64,000 bases of DNA from Heterostelium album PN500 (lineage: Eukaryota > Evosea > Eumycetozoa > Acytosteliales > Acytosteliaceae), in assembly GCF_000004825.1 (NCBI RefSeq), contig NW_008805075.1:807788-871787 (forward strand). The letters are read 5' to 3'. Both the position numbers and the translations under genes were made by a program. The notes beneath the pieces were generated by a model, which was not told the origin of the DNA, did not search any database, and saw nothing but the letters and a program-made list of their open reading frames with translations. This document shows positions 1 through 10,489 of this stretch, piece by piece (within the stretch, counting starts at the first letter, position 1; each line of letters opens with the position of its first letter).

Positions 1-171
1 TACATCCTCTCTTTTTTCTTTTCTATTGTGTAACCATTGTAAAATACTGAAATTATTATATCGTGCAGCTGTTACACTGAATCTATAAAGATAGTCTTCA
101 TTAACATATCTAAATATATATTTACATAAATATATATTCTTAAATATTTTTAAGAATATTTGTTTATCCAT
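1..171 (-). CDS. Ankyrin-like repeat family protein, N-terminal part (runs off left edge)
   Basis: An ATG at 169-171 on the minus strand opens 57 codons that stay open to base 1. The protein starts MDKQIFLKIFKNIYLCKYIF and reaches a 'ILQWLHNR' motif. This matches the N-terminal layout of the other ankyrin-like genes here (for example MEKDKFLQIFNNIVLNKLIF of the 17.6-19.7 kb gene): a short hydrophobic, F-box-like opening, then modules ending in W(L)HxNR. The function of the family is unknown; ankyrin-type modules usually bind proteins. Whether the rest of the gene is intact lies outside the window. Confidence 0.6.
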   Translation of the reverse strand, partial: MDKQIFLKIFKNIYLCKYIFRYVNEDYLYRFSVTAARYNNFSILQWLHNRKEKREDV

Positions 172-560
172 TATTAAAGGTGAACAAATATAAAATTTAA
201 ATTATATCAATAAAATAGTATCATCACGATGAGAGAAACAATCATTTATTTTTCTCAAATATTTTTTCCAATAAAACCATAAAATATGTTATCGCGAGAT
301 GGTGAACTTATTCTTTTTATCATCTAATTGATTTGTTACCTTTTTAATAATATTATAGGTAGATTTATAAATAAAACACACATCCTATGCAATCACTATT
401 ATCTGTTACATGTAAAATTTAACTTTAAAATGAAACAGACTCTTTTTCATCATAGATATTTATTTTTCTTAGAAAAAGTTGTGCACAAAGCTTGAAAAAA
501 AAAAAAAAAGGAATAATCCAAACAAAGACTTTTTTTTTATAGACAACATCATTAGTTTTA
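172..560. other. Intergenic, AT-rich
   Basis: No gene seen. It lies between the start of the ankyrin-like gene and the 3' end of set1. It holds a poly-A run near 495-510, presumably within the 3' flank of set1. Confidence 0.6.
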
Positions 561-3500
561 TTAGTTCAATGTACCTCTACATTTAGCTGATTTACAGAGA
601 CATGGAATCTTAACATCTTCAATAGGGAACTTATAGTCATATGTTATTTCCTCACCGATCATGATATCTCTCTTTGCATAGATTACAATCTTTTTCTGAT
701 TTCCAGTTTGAATGATTTTTGCAATACAATTTGGCTGTTGTTGTTAATAGAATAGTTAGTAAACATGTTGGACCTTCGATCGAATCTATTAATTTAGTTA
801 ACACTTACATCACAACAGTGATTGATGAATCTTGCAAGATTTCCTTTGAATGTAGCATCGATAATGGTGTCGTCGTCGATTCTAAAGAGGTAGCTGCTAC
901 CGATACCTTTCTTGGTGTAACGTTTCTCACGCTCGTCTGCAACCTTTTGACGGATGACTTCACCGATATATTCGATAACCATATCTTTTGCGGTGATCGG
1001 TTCCAATGCAAACAAACCCCAGTCGTGAATGGCAGATCTTGAGAATTTGATCTTCTTCTTTCTCGAGGTCAGTACGATGTCGCCACCCATTCTGCTCTCG
1101 TAACGACTGCTTCTGGCCGATCTCGACAGATCCAGATCGATGCCGGCAGTAGTTCTTCGTACGGTAGTCGATTGCAGCTTTTTCTTTTTCTCGCTATACT
1201 TTGAGTATGGTTCTGTTCTTGCGGAACCAGATGGATTGACAGGCAGTTGACTTAATAGTTCATCTTCTTCCTCCTCTGCTTGTTGTTGTGCTTGCTCCGG
1301 TGTCAATTCGTCTTCTCCTCCAGCCTGGTTGATAACATAATCCATAAAGTATGCATCTTCTTCATCGGGAGCGAGTTGTGCCATAATTGCATCGTCTTGA
1401 AGTTGTTGTTGTTGTTGCTGTTGTTGTTGTTTCTTTGTTGACCTTGACGATTTGTTCTTACTCTCACGTTCAGCTCTAGAGGTAGATATCTTTTTCTTCT
1501 TTTTCAACTCTTGTTGTTGACGTTTCTTTCGTTCTTCCACCACCTCCAATCCATACAAATCCGACTCGGACATTGATTCCTCGGAATCATCATTGGCATG
1601 TACAGGTGAAGATAGTTCCAATTGATCTGTTGATGATTGTCTATTTCTTCTTGATCTGCTACTTGATGACTTTTCTTTCTTAACGGCTGTGGATTGTTGT
1701 TGTTGTTGTTGTTTGGATTTATGTCCACTACTACGTCTATCACGATTTCTTCTTGATCTCGAAGATGATATCTCTTGGTCGCTATCACTATCACCATGAT
1801 CTATAAATTGTCCTTCCTCCTCTTCATGCTTATCGTACTTATTTGAATGTTTCTTGAACGATGGCAAAGATCCAAAGTCAATCGACTTTTTAACTCCGCT
1901 CGTTTCCGCAGACATCGATGAGAACAGTGTGTTGTCTGACGAGTTGGCAAAGTCACGTGAAATCGATGCACCCGATGATGATAGCAGCTGTTGTTGTTGT
2001 AGCTGCTGTTCGGTCAGCTCATCGTTTTCACCAAGAATGTCAATCTTTTCTCTGCTCTGTTGCTGTATCTCTATTGCTTTGATGGCAGCGGCAATCTCTG
2101 CCTCCACAATCACTTTCTGAGCATCGACAGCAGCAATCGAAATCAACTCGTCACACACTAACTTCTGACAAAGATCCCTTAGGAACTCTGAGTTCTCCAA
2201 TAATAATTTCTTTCTATCTACAATTGGTTGTTGTTGTTGTTGTTGTTGTTGCTGTTGCTGCTGTTGTACAGGTGAAGTTGATGATATCTTTAGTTGCTTA
2301 CTGCTATCATTCGATATATCATCCATAACTTTATCAACAATTTTTTCTTTCTTTTCATCTTTAACAATAATATTATCAATCTTTGGTTGTTGTGGTTGTA
2401 CAGATGGTTGTTGTTGTTGTTGTTGTTGTTGTTTTGGTTGTAAAGATGGTGATGGATGTGGTTGTTGTGGTGGTACAATAGGTGGTTGTTGTGGCATTTG
2501 ATCAAATTCTATATTTTCACTATCAAGTGGTCTTATCTGAATATTCAATTTGCAATTCTAAAATTATTTTGGTATATGAATAATCTGAACGTTGAATGAA
2601 TGATTAACATTATTAACTTACTTCATAAAAAGTTCCATTATTTTTAGCGATTGCACCATCTCTAAGTTCTTTGTTACGAAAATCGACATACCAATAGACA
2701 TCGTCGTAGTAAACATTGAAAGGATCGAATGGCCTGAAAAGTTTATAGAGTTTGTCACGTTGTCGTTTGTCTCGAGGCAGTGCTGGACTGAATGGTATCT
2801 GTACAGAGAATGGTGTTTGTCGACCGAATCTTGGTTTCGGTTTGAACATTGGAAGTGGTGGTTGTTGTAATAGATGTGGTGGTGGTGCTGCTCCCGCTCG
2901 TAAACTAAGAGGTGGTGGGAAATACTCTGGATAGTCTTCGGGAATTGGTGATCTCGATGAATCTGTTGGATGCAATGGGTCGTATGGCTGCTCCATGTGT
3001 AGATGGTGAAGATGATGTTGATGATTGTGATAGTGATGTTGATGCATTTGGTGCAGGTGAAACTGTTGACTCTTGGTGAGCAGCGCTGGATTGGTTGGTA
3101 GTGGAATCAAAGGTGTTTTCGGTACAAGTGGTGGAGATACCAATCCCATATGATGATGAGGTGGGATTGAATGTGGATGTGAAGTTGTTGGTAGATGAGG
3201 AGGTTGTTGTAGCTGTTGTTTAGAGTCATAATGATTGTCAAAGTAATCCATTTGATAATAATCTTGACCTGTTGATCCTGCTGAGGTTGGTGGTATTTCT
3301 TTCTCTGAAGAAATGTTTGGTGTAGATACTGCTGTTGCTGATGTTGGTGCTGTTGTTGATAATTGTGACAATGTCGATGTTGATGAAGAAGAAGAAGAAG
3401 TTGGAGTTGTTGTTGTCGATGAAGTTGGTGATGTTGTTGTTGAGCTATTTGATAAATTAATATTGCTGTTACTGCTGCTACTGTTTGATACACTTTGTTT

Positions 3501-5096
3501 CAATGCTTGAATTCGCGACAGTCCAAACTGAGTCATCCACTCACCAACCGGTGCGTTGGAATAGGAGTTGTTCAGGTTGATTGCAACCGATCCGTATTCA
3601 GAGATACCAAGATCTTTGATGAGTTGTCGAGATGTGGTTGCCGGTTTCTTGGACAACATCGAGTCAAACAGTGATTGAGAGAGGTGTCCGAGTGGATCGA
3701 GATTGATTCTTATGCGACTGCCGTGTATCACTGGATTCTCACTGAATTGCTTTATAGAATTGAGTGCACTCGACATCTCGTTGAAGCTAACACTGGCAAT
3801 ACCAGAGCTAACTTTGCTGCTGCTGTTGTTATTGACCTGCAGGTAGTATATCTTTATCCTGTCGATGGTTCCATAGCGTTGGAAGTTGTCGCGAATCACC
3901 TTCTCGTCGACGGTAGCCGGCAGTCCTGAGAGATGTATGGTTCTCGGTATTTGAATGACCTGTGTATTCTTGTCACTGATGAATATGGGAATCGGTAGAT
4001 CCACTGTTGAGAGTGGTGCCGATGGAATCGATGGTAGTGTTAGTGGTGTTATCAGCGATGATGATGATGATGATGATGTGAGAGTGTTGGGTGGTGTGTT
4101 GAATAGACTGTACGGATGATACTCTCTCGGATCGATAAACTCTGAGTAGATGTTGTCGACTGCGTCACTCTCAGTGACATAACCATTGACACGGTATTGA
4201 CGTTCGCCACTCCCGAGAGCACCCTCACCCAGAACAATCCAATCGCAAGCTGCACGCGATCTAATAGGAAATGGTGGTAAGTTTGGTTCATATTCAAACT
4301 TTGGTTTCAGTGATTGCTTTATCAACTTTTCCTTTTGTTCTTCACCTGAAATTACTATAGATTTTGGTAATGTTTTTGGTACTGTTGTTGTTGTTGTTAT
4401 TGATTCCGATTCATTATTAATTGGACTACTATTATTATTATTATTATTATTATTACTATTACTATTATTTCTTGATGATGATAATGATGATGTATTTGTA
4501 GTTGATGGTATTGAAGTTCTTCTTTGTGTTTGTTGTGGAGGTGGTGATTTCCTGAAATTTGAAGTATTAGAAGAAGAAGAAGAAGAAGATAAAGGTGAAG
4601 GTGAAGGTGATCTTGATCTCGATGATTTCGTAGTTGTTGTTGTATTTGTATTATTAGTATTTCTTTTAGTTGGTGTTGGTGTTGTTGTTGTTGTAGGCAA
4701 AGATGAAGATGATGTTGTTGGTGTAGGTGTTACAATAGCTGATCTTGGTGGTGATGACAATCTTTTATTGTTTAGTAATGGCTGTGCAACTACTTGTTTA
4801 GGTGGATGTGTTGGTGTTGTAGGTGTTGTCGGGGCTATTGGTGGTACTGCTGTTGGTTTTAGACTTGGTGTCGTTGTCGTTGTTGCTGTTGGTGGAGTTG
4901 CTGGTGGAGGTGATCTAGACCTTGATCTACTTCTTATCTCTTTTGAAAACCTTCTATTATCAAGATGACTGCCATTAGTTCTTCTGTCTCTCTCTCTTTC
5001 TCTTTCACGTTCTCTCTCTCTTTCTCTTTCGAAAGCCAAATATCTATCTCTATCCCTTTTCTGTACAGGATTTAAATCTAATTCACCATCTTCCAT
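561..5096 (-). CDS. set1: Histone H3K4 methyltransferase Set1 (COMPASS catalytic subunit)
   Basis: Three exons, 5096-2622, 2557-809 and 734-561, join in frame to 1465 residues, close to what I recall for Dictyostelium Set1. Introns 2558-2621 and 735-808 have GTAAGT donors. Order: Arg/Glu and Ser/Pro/Thr-rich N-terminus; an RRM near residues 385-470 ([18 protein letters not shown]); Asn, Ser and His-rich linkers; a Gln and acid-rich middle; then SET from about 1325 with [17 protein letters not shown] and [15 protein letters not shown], the last restored only by the final splice, followed by [10 protein letters not shown] post-SET Cys cluster ([11 protein letters not shown]) ends at LN. All signature residues of an active SET enzyme are present. 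It methylates H3 lysine 4 in the nucleus as part of COMPASS. The split reading frames are one gene: both joins keep phase and restore conserved motifs. Confidence 0.93.
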
Positions 5097-5477
5097 GTTA
5101 TATAATAAAATATAACAACTAACAAACTATATTATCTTTTTTTTAAAAAAAAAATTTTTTAAGAAGTTTGTGTTTTTTTAAAAAAAAAAATAAAAACAAA
5201 ACAAAAAACAAACTGAATTTATAAATAAAAAGTTAAAACAAACATAAACTAATATATATCTATTTAAATTTGATTAACAATTTGTAAATAGAATGAATTG
5301 GATGGGCATGTATGTTTATCAATTTCCCTCCTTTCATTTCATTTTGTTTTTTTTTTTTTTAATTTTTTTAAATTTTTTGAATTTTTTGCCAAATTTTAAA
5401 AATTTAAAAACTAAATGAATAAAAATAACTTGAGCAAAAAGGGCGACAGTTTGTTTGTTTTACACCACTCTGTATGG
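5097..5477. other. Intergenic between set1 and cap methyltransferase
   Basis: AT-rich with several poly-A and poly-T runs (5130-5200, 5345-5400). It holds the set1 promoter and the 3' flank of the cap methyltransferase gene. No coding signal seen. Confidence 0.6.
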
Positions 5478-7186
5478 TTATAGATTTATTATGATATCAG
5501 ATTCTTTGTAAGGTTGCAATTTCTTTGGTTGTGGTGTTGGTCTATTTTTTGTGTTTTCATCAGATGTTGTTGTTGTTGTTGTTGTACGTTTCTTAAATGC
5601 GAAAAGTCGATAAATGGAAAGTGCATCCCATTCCTCTTGTGAAATTGATTGTGATCGATTCATACGCTGAAAGAGCTCTGTGTTTTCGGGTTTCGCATAG
5701 ATTTCTCTCCTAATGAAACTATGAAAGTCTTCGTCTGAAACCAATTCCAAATGATATTGCGATGCCAACTCCACCAAGATATCCATATGTACCAAATACT
5801 CTTCTAAACCATCGATTGCATCCTCCAAGAAGAAATCATAAGCACATCCAAACTTTTTGACATCAATCTCATTCTCATTGTCTGCTTTCAACGACTTGAA
5901 CTTTATACTATATAATTCATTACCGATTCTATTTGATTTACTATCTCTACAATTCTTACTATATATATATATATATATATATAGTTTATGTTTTCAACGA
6001 AAAATTAGTGTTATTTGTATTAAATTTTAAATGAAAATAGTGATGACCAAAAAAAAATTAGTTGCCGTCAACTTCCACACACGGAAGTCAGTTGATAATG
6101 TCGTCTCCAAACAACAAAACAAATAACTATAAATTATGATTATTTGTAGTTTGAGTTCTATAGATAGTTGGTAATTAATCGACATTCCAACTTTGGTGAG
6201 AGACGACGGCAACACTGCACTTATGGTAATGACGAAAATATATGGGTTGTTTTAACTTACACTATGTAACATGCATCTGGAATAGTACCTATAAAGTATC
6301 CACCTTCTTCTAGTAGCGATGTGACATTGTGGAGAAGTTGACGTGCCGACTCTTCGGAACGGAATGAGTAGTGCAGTGCAAACTGGCAACTGACAAGATC
6401 GACTTTTGAAGTGGCAGGTGGCAGTGATTCCAGTAGCTTTGGCGAGAAACAATCACAACAAACAAAGGTGGAATCGAATGTAATCGGCTGTTGTTGCTTT
6501 GCTATCTCGTCGTTTAGACGACCCATTCCATGTCGCAGTGAATCGAGCGCGATGTCAGCTACGAAGAGCCGACCAATCGATTGTTTCATCCATTTTTGGA
6601 GGTCACCCAGTTTGCCACCACAGATATCCAAGACACGATCACCAATACGACTATGTTTCTGAATGAGAATCGACTTGATCCAGTTGTTGATCGATCGCAT
6701 CTTGATGATCTTACTGGCTTGACGATCGTTCCTACTGGTATTGGAACGATTGTTGTAATGTTCATAGATCGACTTGTTTACTTGACCGTATTGCTGGTTA
6801 TTGAATCTATCATTATATTGTCCACCGATTTGTCCAACTATACCATGTTGTTGATTATGATGTTGGTGGTGATGACCTCCACCTCTTCCTCCTCCTCCTC
6901 CACCATTATATGGATTATGTCTTTGATTTTCTCTTCTTTGTTGATGTCTTTGTTCATGTTGTCTATATGGCTTATATCCATTTCCATTATTATTATTATT
7001 ACTACTATTATCTATAGAATTATTATTACCTTCATGATTTTGATTATTTCTATCTTTATAAAATTGATCATTATAATTTTGTCTATTATTATTACTATTA
7101 TTATTTAATTTTTCATTTTTAAAATTACCATATATTTCATTATACAATTCCTCTTGTTGTTGTTGTTGTTGATTATTATTACTCAT
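5478..7186 (-). CDS. mRNA cap guanine-N7 methyltransferase (RNMT/Abd1 type)
   Basis: Two exons, 7186-6261 and 5958-5478, separated by a 302-base intron (5959-6260) with a GTAAGTT donor and an (AT)n-AG acceptor; 468 residues. The first 150 residues are Asn, Gln, His and Gly rich. The catalytic domain follows: QASKIIKMRSINNWIKS, then motif I VLDICGGKLGDLQKW at about 185-199 (SAM binding), VDLVSCQFALHYSF, and GYFIGTIPDA. The second exon supplies NRIGNELYSIKF, KFGCAYDFFLEDAI, EYLVHMDIL and the closing EEWDALSIYRLFAF, all typical of RNMT C-termini. It adds N7-methyl to the 5' GpppN cap in the nucleus. The intron is unusually long for this window and contains inverted repeats, listed separately. 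Divergent from the small gene at 7720. Confidence 0.92.
6061..6213. repeat. Inverted-repeat structure inside the cap methyltransferase intron
   Basis: GTTGCCGTC at 6061-6069 is answered by GACGGCAAC at 6205-6213. Just inside the left arm is a second imperfect hairpin around 6068-6095 (TCAACTTCC..GGAAGTCAGTTGA). The segment is more GC-rich than its surroundings. It could be a tiny degenerate MITE or a folded intronic RNA. A box C-like GTGATGA at about 6040 has no matching D box, so a C/D snoRNA is not supported. Confidence 0.35.
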
Positions 7187-7288
7187 ATCTGTCTATATAT
7201 ACTAATTAATTACTACGATAAATAATAACTGCTGCTTTCGTTCTCTCTAAATGAATTTTTAAAATATTTTTATAAAATTTTGGGAACC

Positions 7289-7525
7289 TCAGATGAGGTG
7301 TGTTGTTTTTTCAAAAGTAAAACCCATGTTTTCTAAATCATATGTGATCACTCTTGCAATCATATCAAATAGTGCATTTATGGGGTACAGATTTATCTTC
7401 ACACACTCATTATTTAATTTAATAATAATACATGAATAATCATAGTATAAGTTTGATAGTAACGAGTTTATCAAAAATTTAAAAGTATACTTTAAAAATA
7501 TAAATACAAGTGCACTCCATACCAC
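7289..7525 (-). CDS. Possible small gene, unknown
   Basis: A 78-codon reading frame in the divergent space between the cap methyltransferase and the gene at 7720. The last 40 residues (for example ALFDMIARVITYDLENMG) have ordinary coding composition; the first 25 are hydrophobic and AT-driven. The C-terminal helix pattern faintly resembles histone-fold proteins, but I cannot defend that. It may be an exon of a small gene or chance. Confidence 0.22.
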   Translation of the reverse strand: MVWSALVFIFLKYTFKFLINSLLSNLYYDYSCIIIKLNNECVKINLYPINALFDMIARVITYDLENMGFTFEKTTHLI

Positions 7526-7719
7526 TAGCTATTATAATCATGGGAATAAGAGTGCGTGGAGAGTGGTATAAGTAAGTTTGTATAAGTTTATCATTGTGAA
7601 TGATCAAATTGAATTAGAAATTCTTTTGTTTCTTTAAAGAAAAATAGAATATAAATAAATAGTTAGTTTACTTTAAATAATTATAATTTGTTTAGATTAT
7701 AAAATATATATTTTTTATT

Positions 7720-8190
7720 ATGTATTTAATAACGAGCACTCAACACTTGGAATATTTTGATGATGAAGTAGACGAAATAGATGAAAATGAAATAGATTCA
7801 TTCGAGGAGATATCGAATCATTCGGAATGTAGTTCTTTCTTTGAGATATCAACCACGCTGAATGATGATGAAAACGAGACCGAGCAACTAGAATGCTTTC
7901 CAATTAATTATCCACCGAGAAATAGTCAATTCATTATGGAACCAATAATTTTTGAAAGCAATAAAGAAGATCAACACGGTGATATTTCAAACTTTATAAA
8001 AGATAATAATAATAATCAACCTCATTATAACAATAATGTAAATCCACAATTTATTTATAATGAATTAGATAGTTGTACATGGAATATACAACAACAACAA
8101 CAACAACAACAAAAACAAAAACAACCAATTTCTCATGCTCACCCTATTCTTTTACCATCTTTAAAAGGTAATTTCAACTATAGGGTTTAA
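7720..8190 (+). CDS. Small acidic Asn/Gln-rich protein, unknown
   Basis: Single exon, 156 residues. The first 60 are strongly acidic (EYFDDEVDEIDENEIDSFEE). The middle holds NYPPRNSQFIMEPIIFES, then Asn and Gln runs and a short C-terminal block (HAHPILLPSLKG). No transmembrane segment, signal peptide or known domain is visible. The ATG is the first in frame after an AT-rich leader. I do not recognise it. It is convergent with the DHX35-type helicase, whose stop lies 71 bases downstream. Confidence 0.6.
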   Translation: MYLITSTQHLEYFDDEVDEIDENEIDSFEEISNHSECSSFFEISTTLNDDENETEQLECFPINYPPRNSQFIMEPIIFESNKEDQHGDISNFIKDNNNNQPHYNNNVNPQFIYNELDSCTWNIQQQQQQQQKQKQPISHAHPILLPSLKGNFNYRV

Positions 8191-8261
8191 CTTTTCTTTC
8201 TTTTTCTTGTCTTTTTTTTTCAATTTTATATATAAATAAATAAAATAGATATATGTATTTA

Positions 8262-10489
8262 TTATTTTTTAAAGCTATAATAATGTGGTGCTATTTCATA
8301 TAACCAACTTGGTTCGATAACAGTCAGTTCCTTCATAAATTCTTTAGTGGTAACTGTTACATCATGAAAAACAATCCATTCCGGTGAATTAATTGTACTT
8401 AAAACTGAAGTTGGGTGTATCCATAGATTCTAAAAATAAAACAGTTATCATTTATATTAGTATAATAATTATTTAAATATATTAATTATTATTTCTTTTT
8501 CTTACATGTTTATCTTTTATTGTTTGATATGAACCATCGGATTGAAGATGTGCAGCATTCGTAAAGAATCCAGTGACAATCGATTTCCTAATGGGTACTG
8601 TCACATCGATATTCTTACTATTCAAAATACAAGATACCAACTTTATACCATATTTCTTTGTGTAGGCAACCAGTTGTTTCCGAACTTGTATAGCTCTCAA
8701 CATTGCCTTGTAATTCAATTGATGTTCATGACACCAATTCGAATCTGATTTTCTTTTAATGAATTGATTATAAACTATTGTTATTATTATTATCGTTAAA
8801 GTTTGTTAATATATTTTTACTTTGTTCAAACTAAATATATATATATTTTATAACTATTTACTTACTATTTAATAAAGTTAGATGATCACCTTCTTTAACT
8901 GTGAATTGATGACGTTGACTACTATGATTGTTTTGATTTACGAATAGACCTTGAATGCTAAGCATCGCTGTGATACTAACAATCTCCTCGCTACAACCAT
9001 AGTCAGCGCTTGCTATGATCATTCGCGCGAATTGCGGATCCACAGGGAACTCTGACATGATATGTCCTATCGGTGTGGTGAGTCGCGCGTCGTCATCGAG
9101 CGCACCCAACGCATAGAGTATCTCGAGTGCGCGAGTCATCGCTTCGAGTGGCGGTGGCGATACAAAGTCAAAGTTCAGCACATTATCGATACCCAGTGAC
9201 TTCAACTGTAGAACCAACGCGGTTAGACTCGATCGCTGTATCTCTGGTCGGGTCTGCTGTTCCAGCAGCTTCGTGTAGTCGTCCTGTGTGTAGAGACGGT
9301 AGCACTTGCCCGGCTTGTTACGACCGGCACGACCTGCCCGCTGGTTGGCCGACGCCTGACTCGTCGGCACAACCACCAACGACTCGAGTCCCGAGTGTCC
9401 GTTGTACGTCTTTATCTTTACGAATCCACTGTCGACAACATAGCTGATTCCATCGATAGTAATCGAAGTCTCTGCAATATTGGTTGCCAGCACAATCTTT
9501 CGCACGCGCATATCGAACGGCTCGAACACTCGCATCTGTTTATTCATGGGCAGTCCCGAATAGAGTGGAACTATCTTGTAGCTCCGTTTACCAGATGACA
9601 GTCGTTCGTCCAAACTATGTTTGATTCTCTCGATTTCCTCTTGACCGGTGAGGAAAACCAGAATGTCGCCGGGTGGCTGTGTATTGTGAATGTCGACGAT
9701 CGTTGTTACCGTCGTCTCCAAGTAATTCAGTGTTGGTTTCGTCAGGTAGTGAATATCCACCGGGTAGTTTCTCCCATCGATTGAGATGATCGTTGCCGTA
9801 TCTTTGTCGACGTCGACGTCGTTGTTTGCATGTTTCCTCTGGTTGAAAAAGTTAAACATATCTTCGGCATCTAGAGTGGCGGACGACACTATTATCTTGA
9901 GATCGGGTCGTCGCTGTTGCACCTTCTTTAGTAGACCCATGAGAACGTCGGTTGCCAGCGTGCGTTCGTGAGCTTCGTCGATCATCACCACCGGATAACG
10001 TTGCAAGAGTGGATCGATCATCATCTCGCGAATCAACATACCGTCGGTGCAGTATTTGATTTGGGTGGTTCGCGCGTTGATCGACTCCTCAAAGCGAACG
10101 GCATAGCCAACGCGCTCACCGAGCGGCGTCGACATCTCCTCGGCGACACGCGTCGCCACGCTCATTGCCGCGACACGACGTGGCTGTGTGCAGACTATCA
10201 TTCGCCCGCCATCTGCCCAGCCACTCTCCACTAGGTACTGCGGCAGTTGCGTTGTCTTTCCGCAGCCGGTCTGGCCGACCACCACCAACGTCTGGTAGGT
10301 CTCCAGCAGATAGAGTATCTGACGACGCAACTGGAAGATAGGCAGCGCTATACGTTGTTGTGCAATCGATAGTTTCTGTTTCGAGGCATTTCCATACACT
10401 AAATAATCAGATAGATTATTGGAATCACTCAACTCCCTATCAAACACTGATAGTTGTTGTTTTTGTTGTTGTTGTTGTTGATTTGACAT
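8262..10489 (-). CDS. DEAH-box RNA helicase, DHX35 type
   Basis: Three exons (10489-8866, 8774-8506, 8429-8262) with introns 8775-8865 and 8430-8505 give 686 residues; human DHX35 is about 700. Motif I GQTGCGKT at 72-79, CTQPRRVAA, DEAH near 170, SATLDAEDMF, FLTGQEE, and QRAGRAGRNKPGKC (motif VI) are all present. They are followed by the winged-helix/ratchet region (SPPPLEAM) and the OB-fold C-terminus (NYKAMLRAI, VTGFFTNAAHLQSDG, IHPTSVL, WLYEIAPHYY). Every splice restores a contiguous DHX35-like sequence (for example LLN-I-YNQF and KDKH-NLWIHP). Expected role: ATP-dependent RNA helicase associated with the spliceosome, nuclear. The exons are markedly GC-richer than the flanks. A Gln run opens the protein. 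Confidence 0.93.

Noticed and set aside
6037-6100. Box C/D snoRNA in the cap methyltransferase intron
   Set aside because: A GTGATGA box C-like sequence is present, but no CTGA box D lies downstream on the same strand.
6581-7108. 175-codon plus-strand frame over the cap methyltransferase
   Set aside because: Antisense to the catalytic domain and Asn-rich N-terminus; long Ile/Ser runs reflect complement of AAT and GAT codons.
7539-7579. Short plus-strand exon (MGIRVRGEWYK followed by GTAAGTTT) as a first exon of the gene at 7720
   Set aside because: Joining it to the only acceptor before 7720 gives an immediate stop, so the ATG at 7720 is kept.
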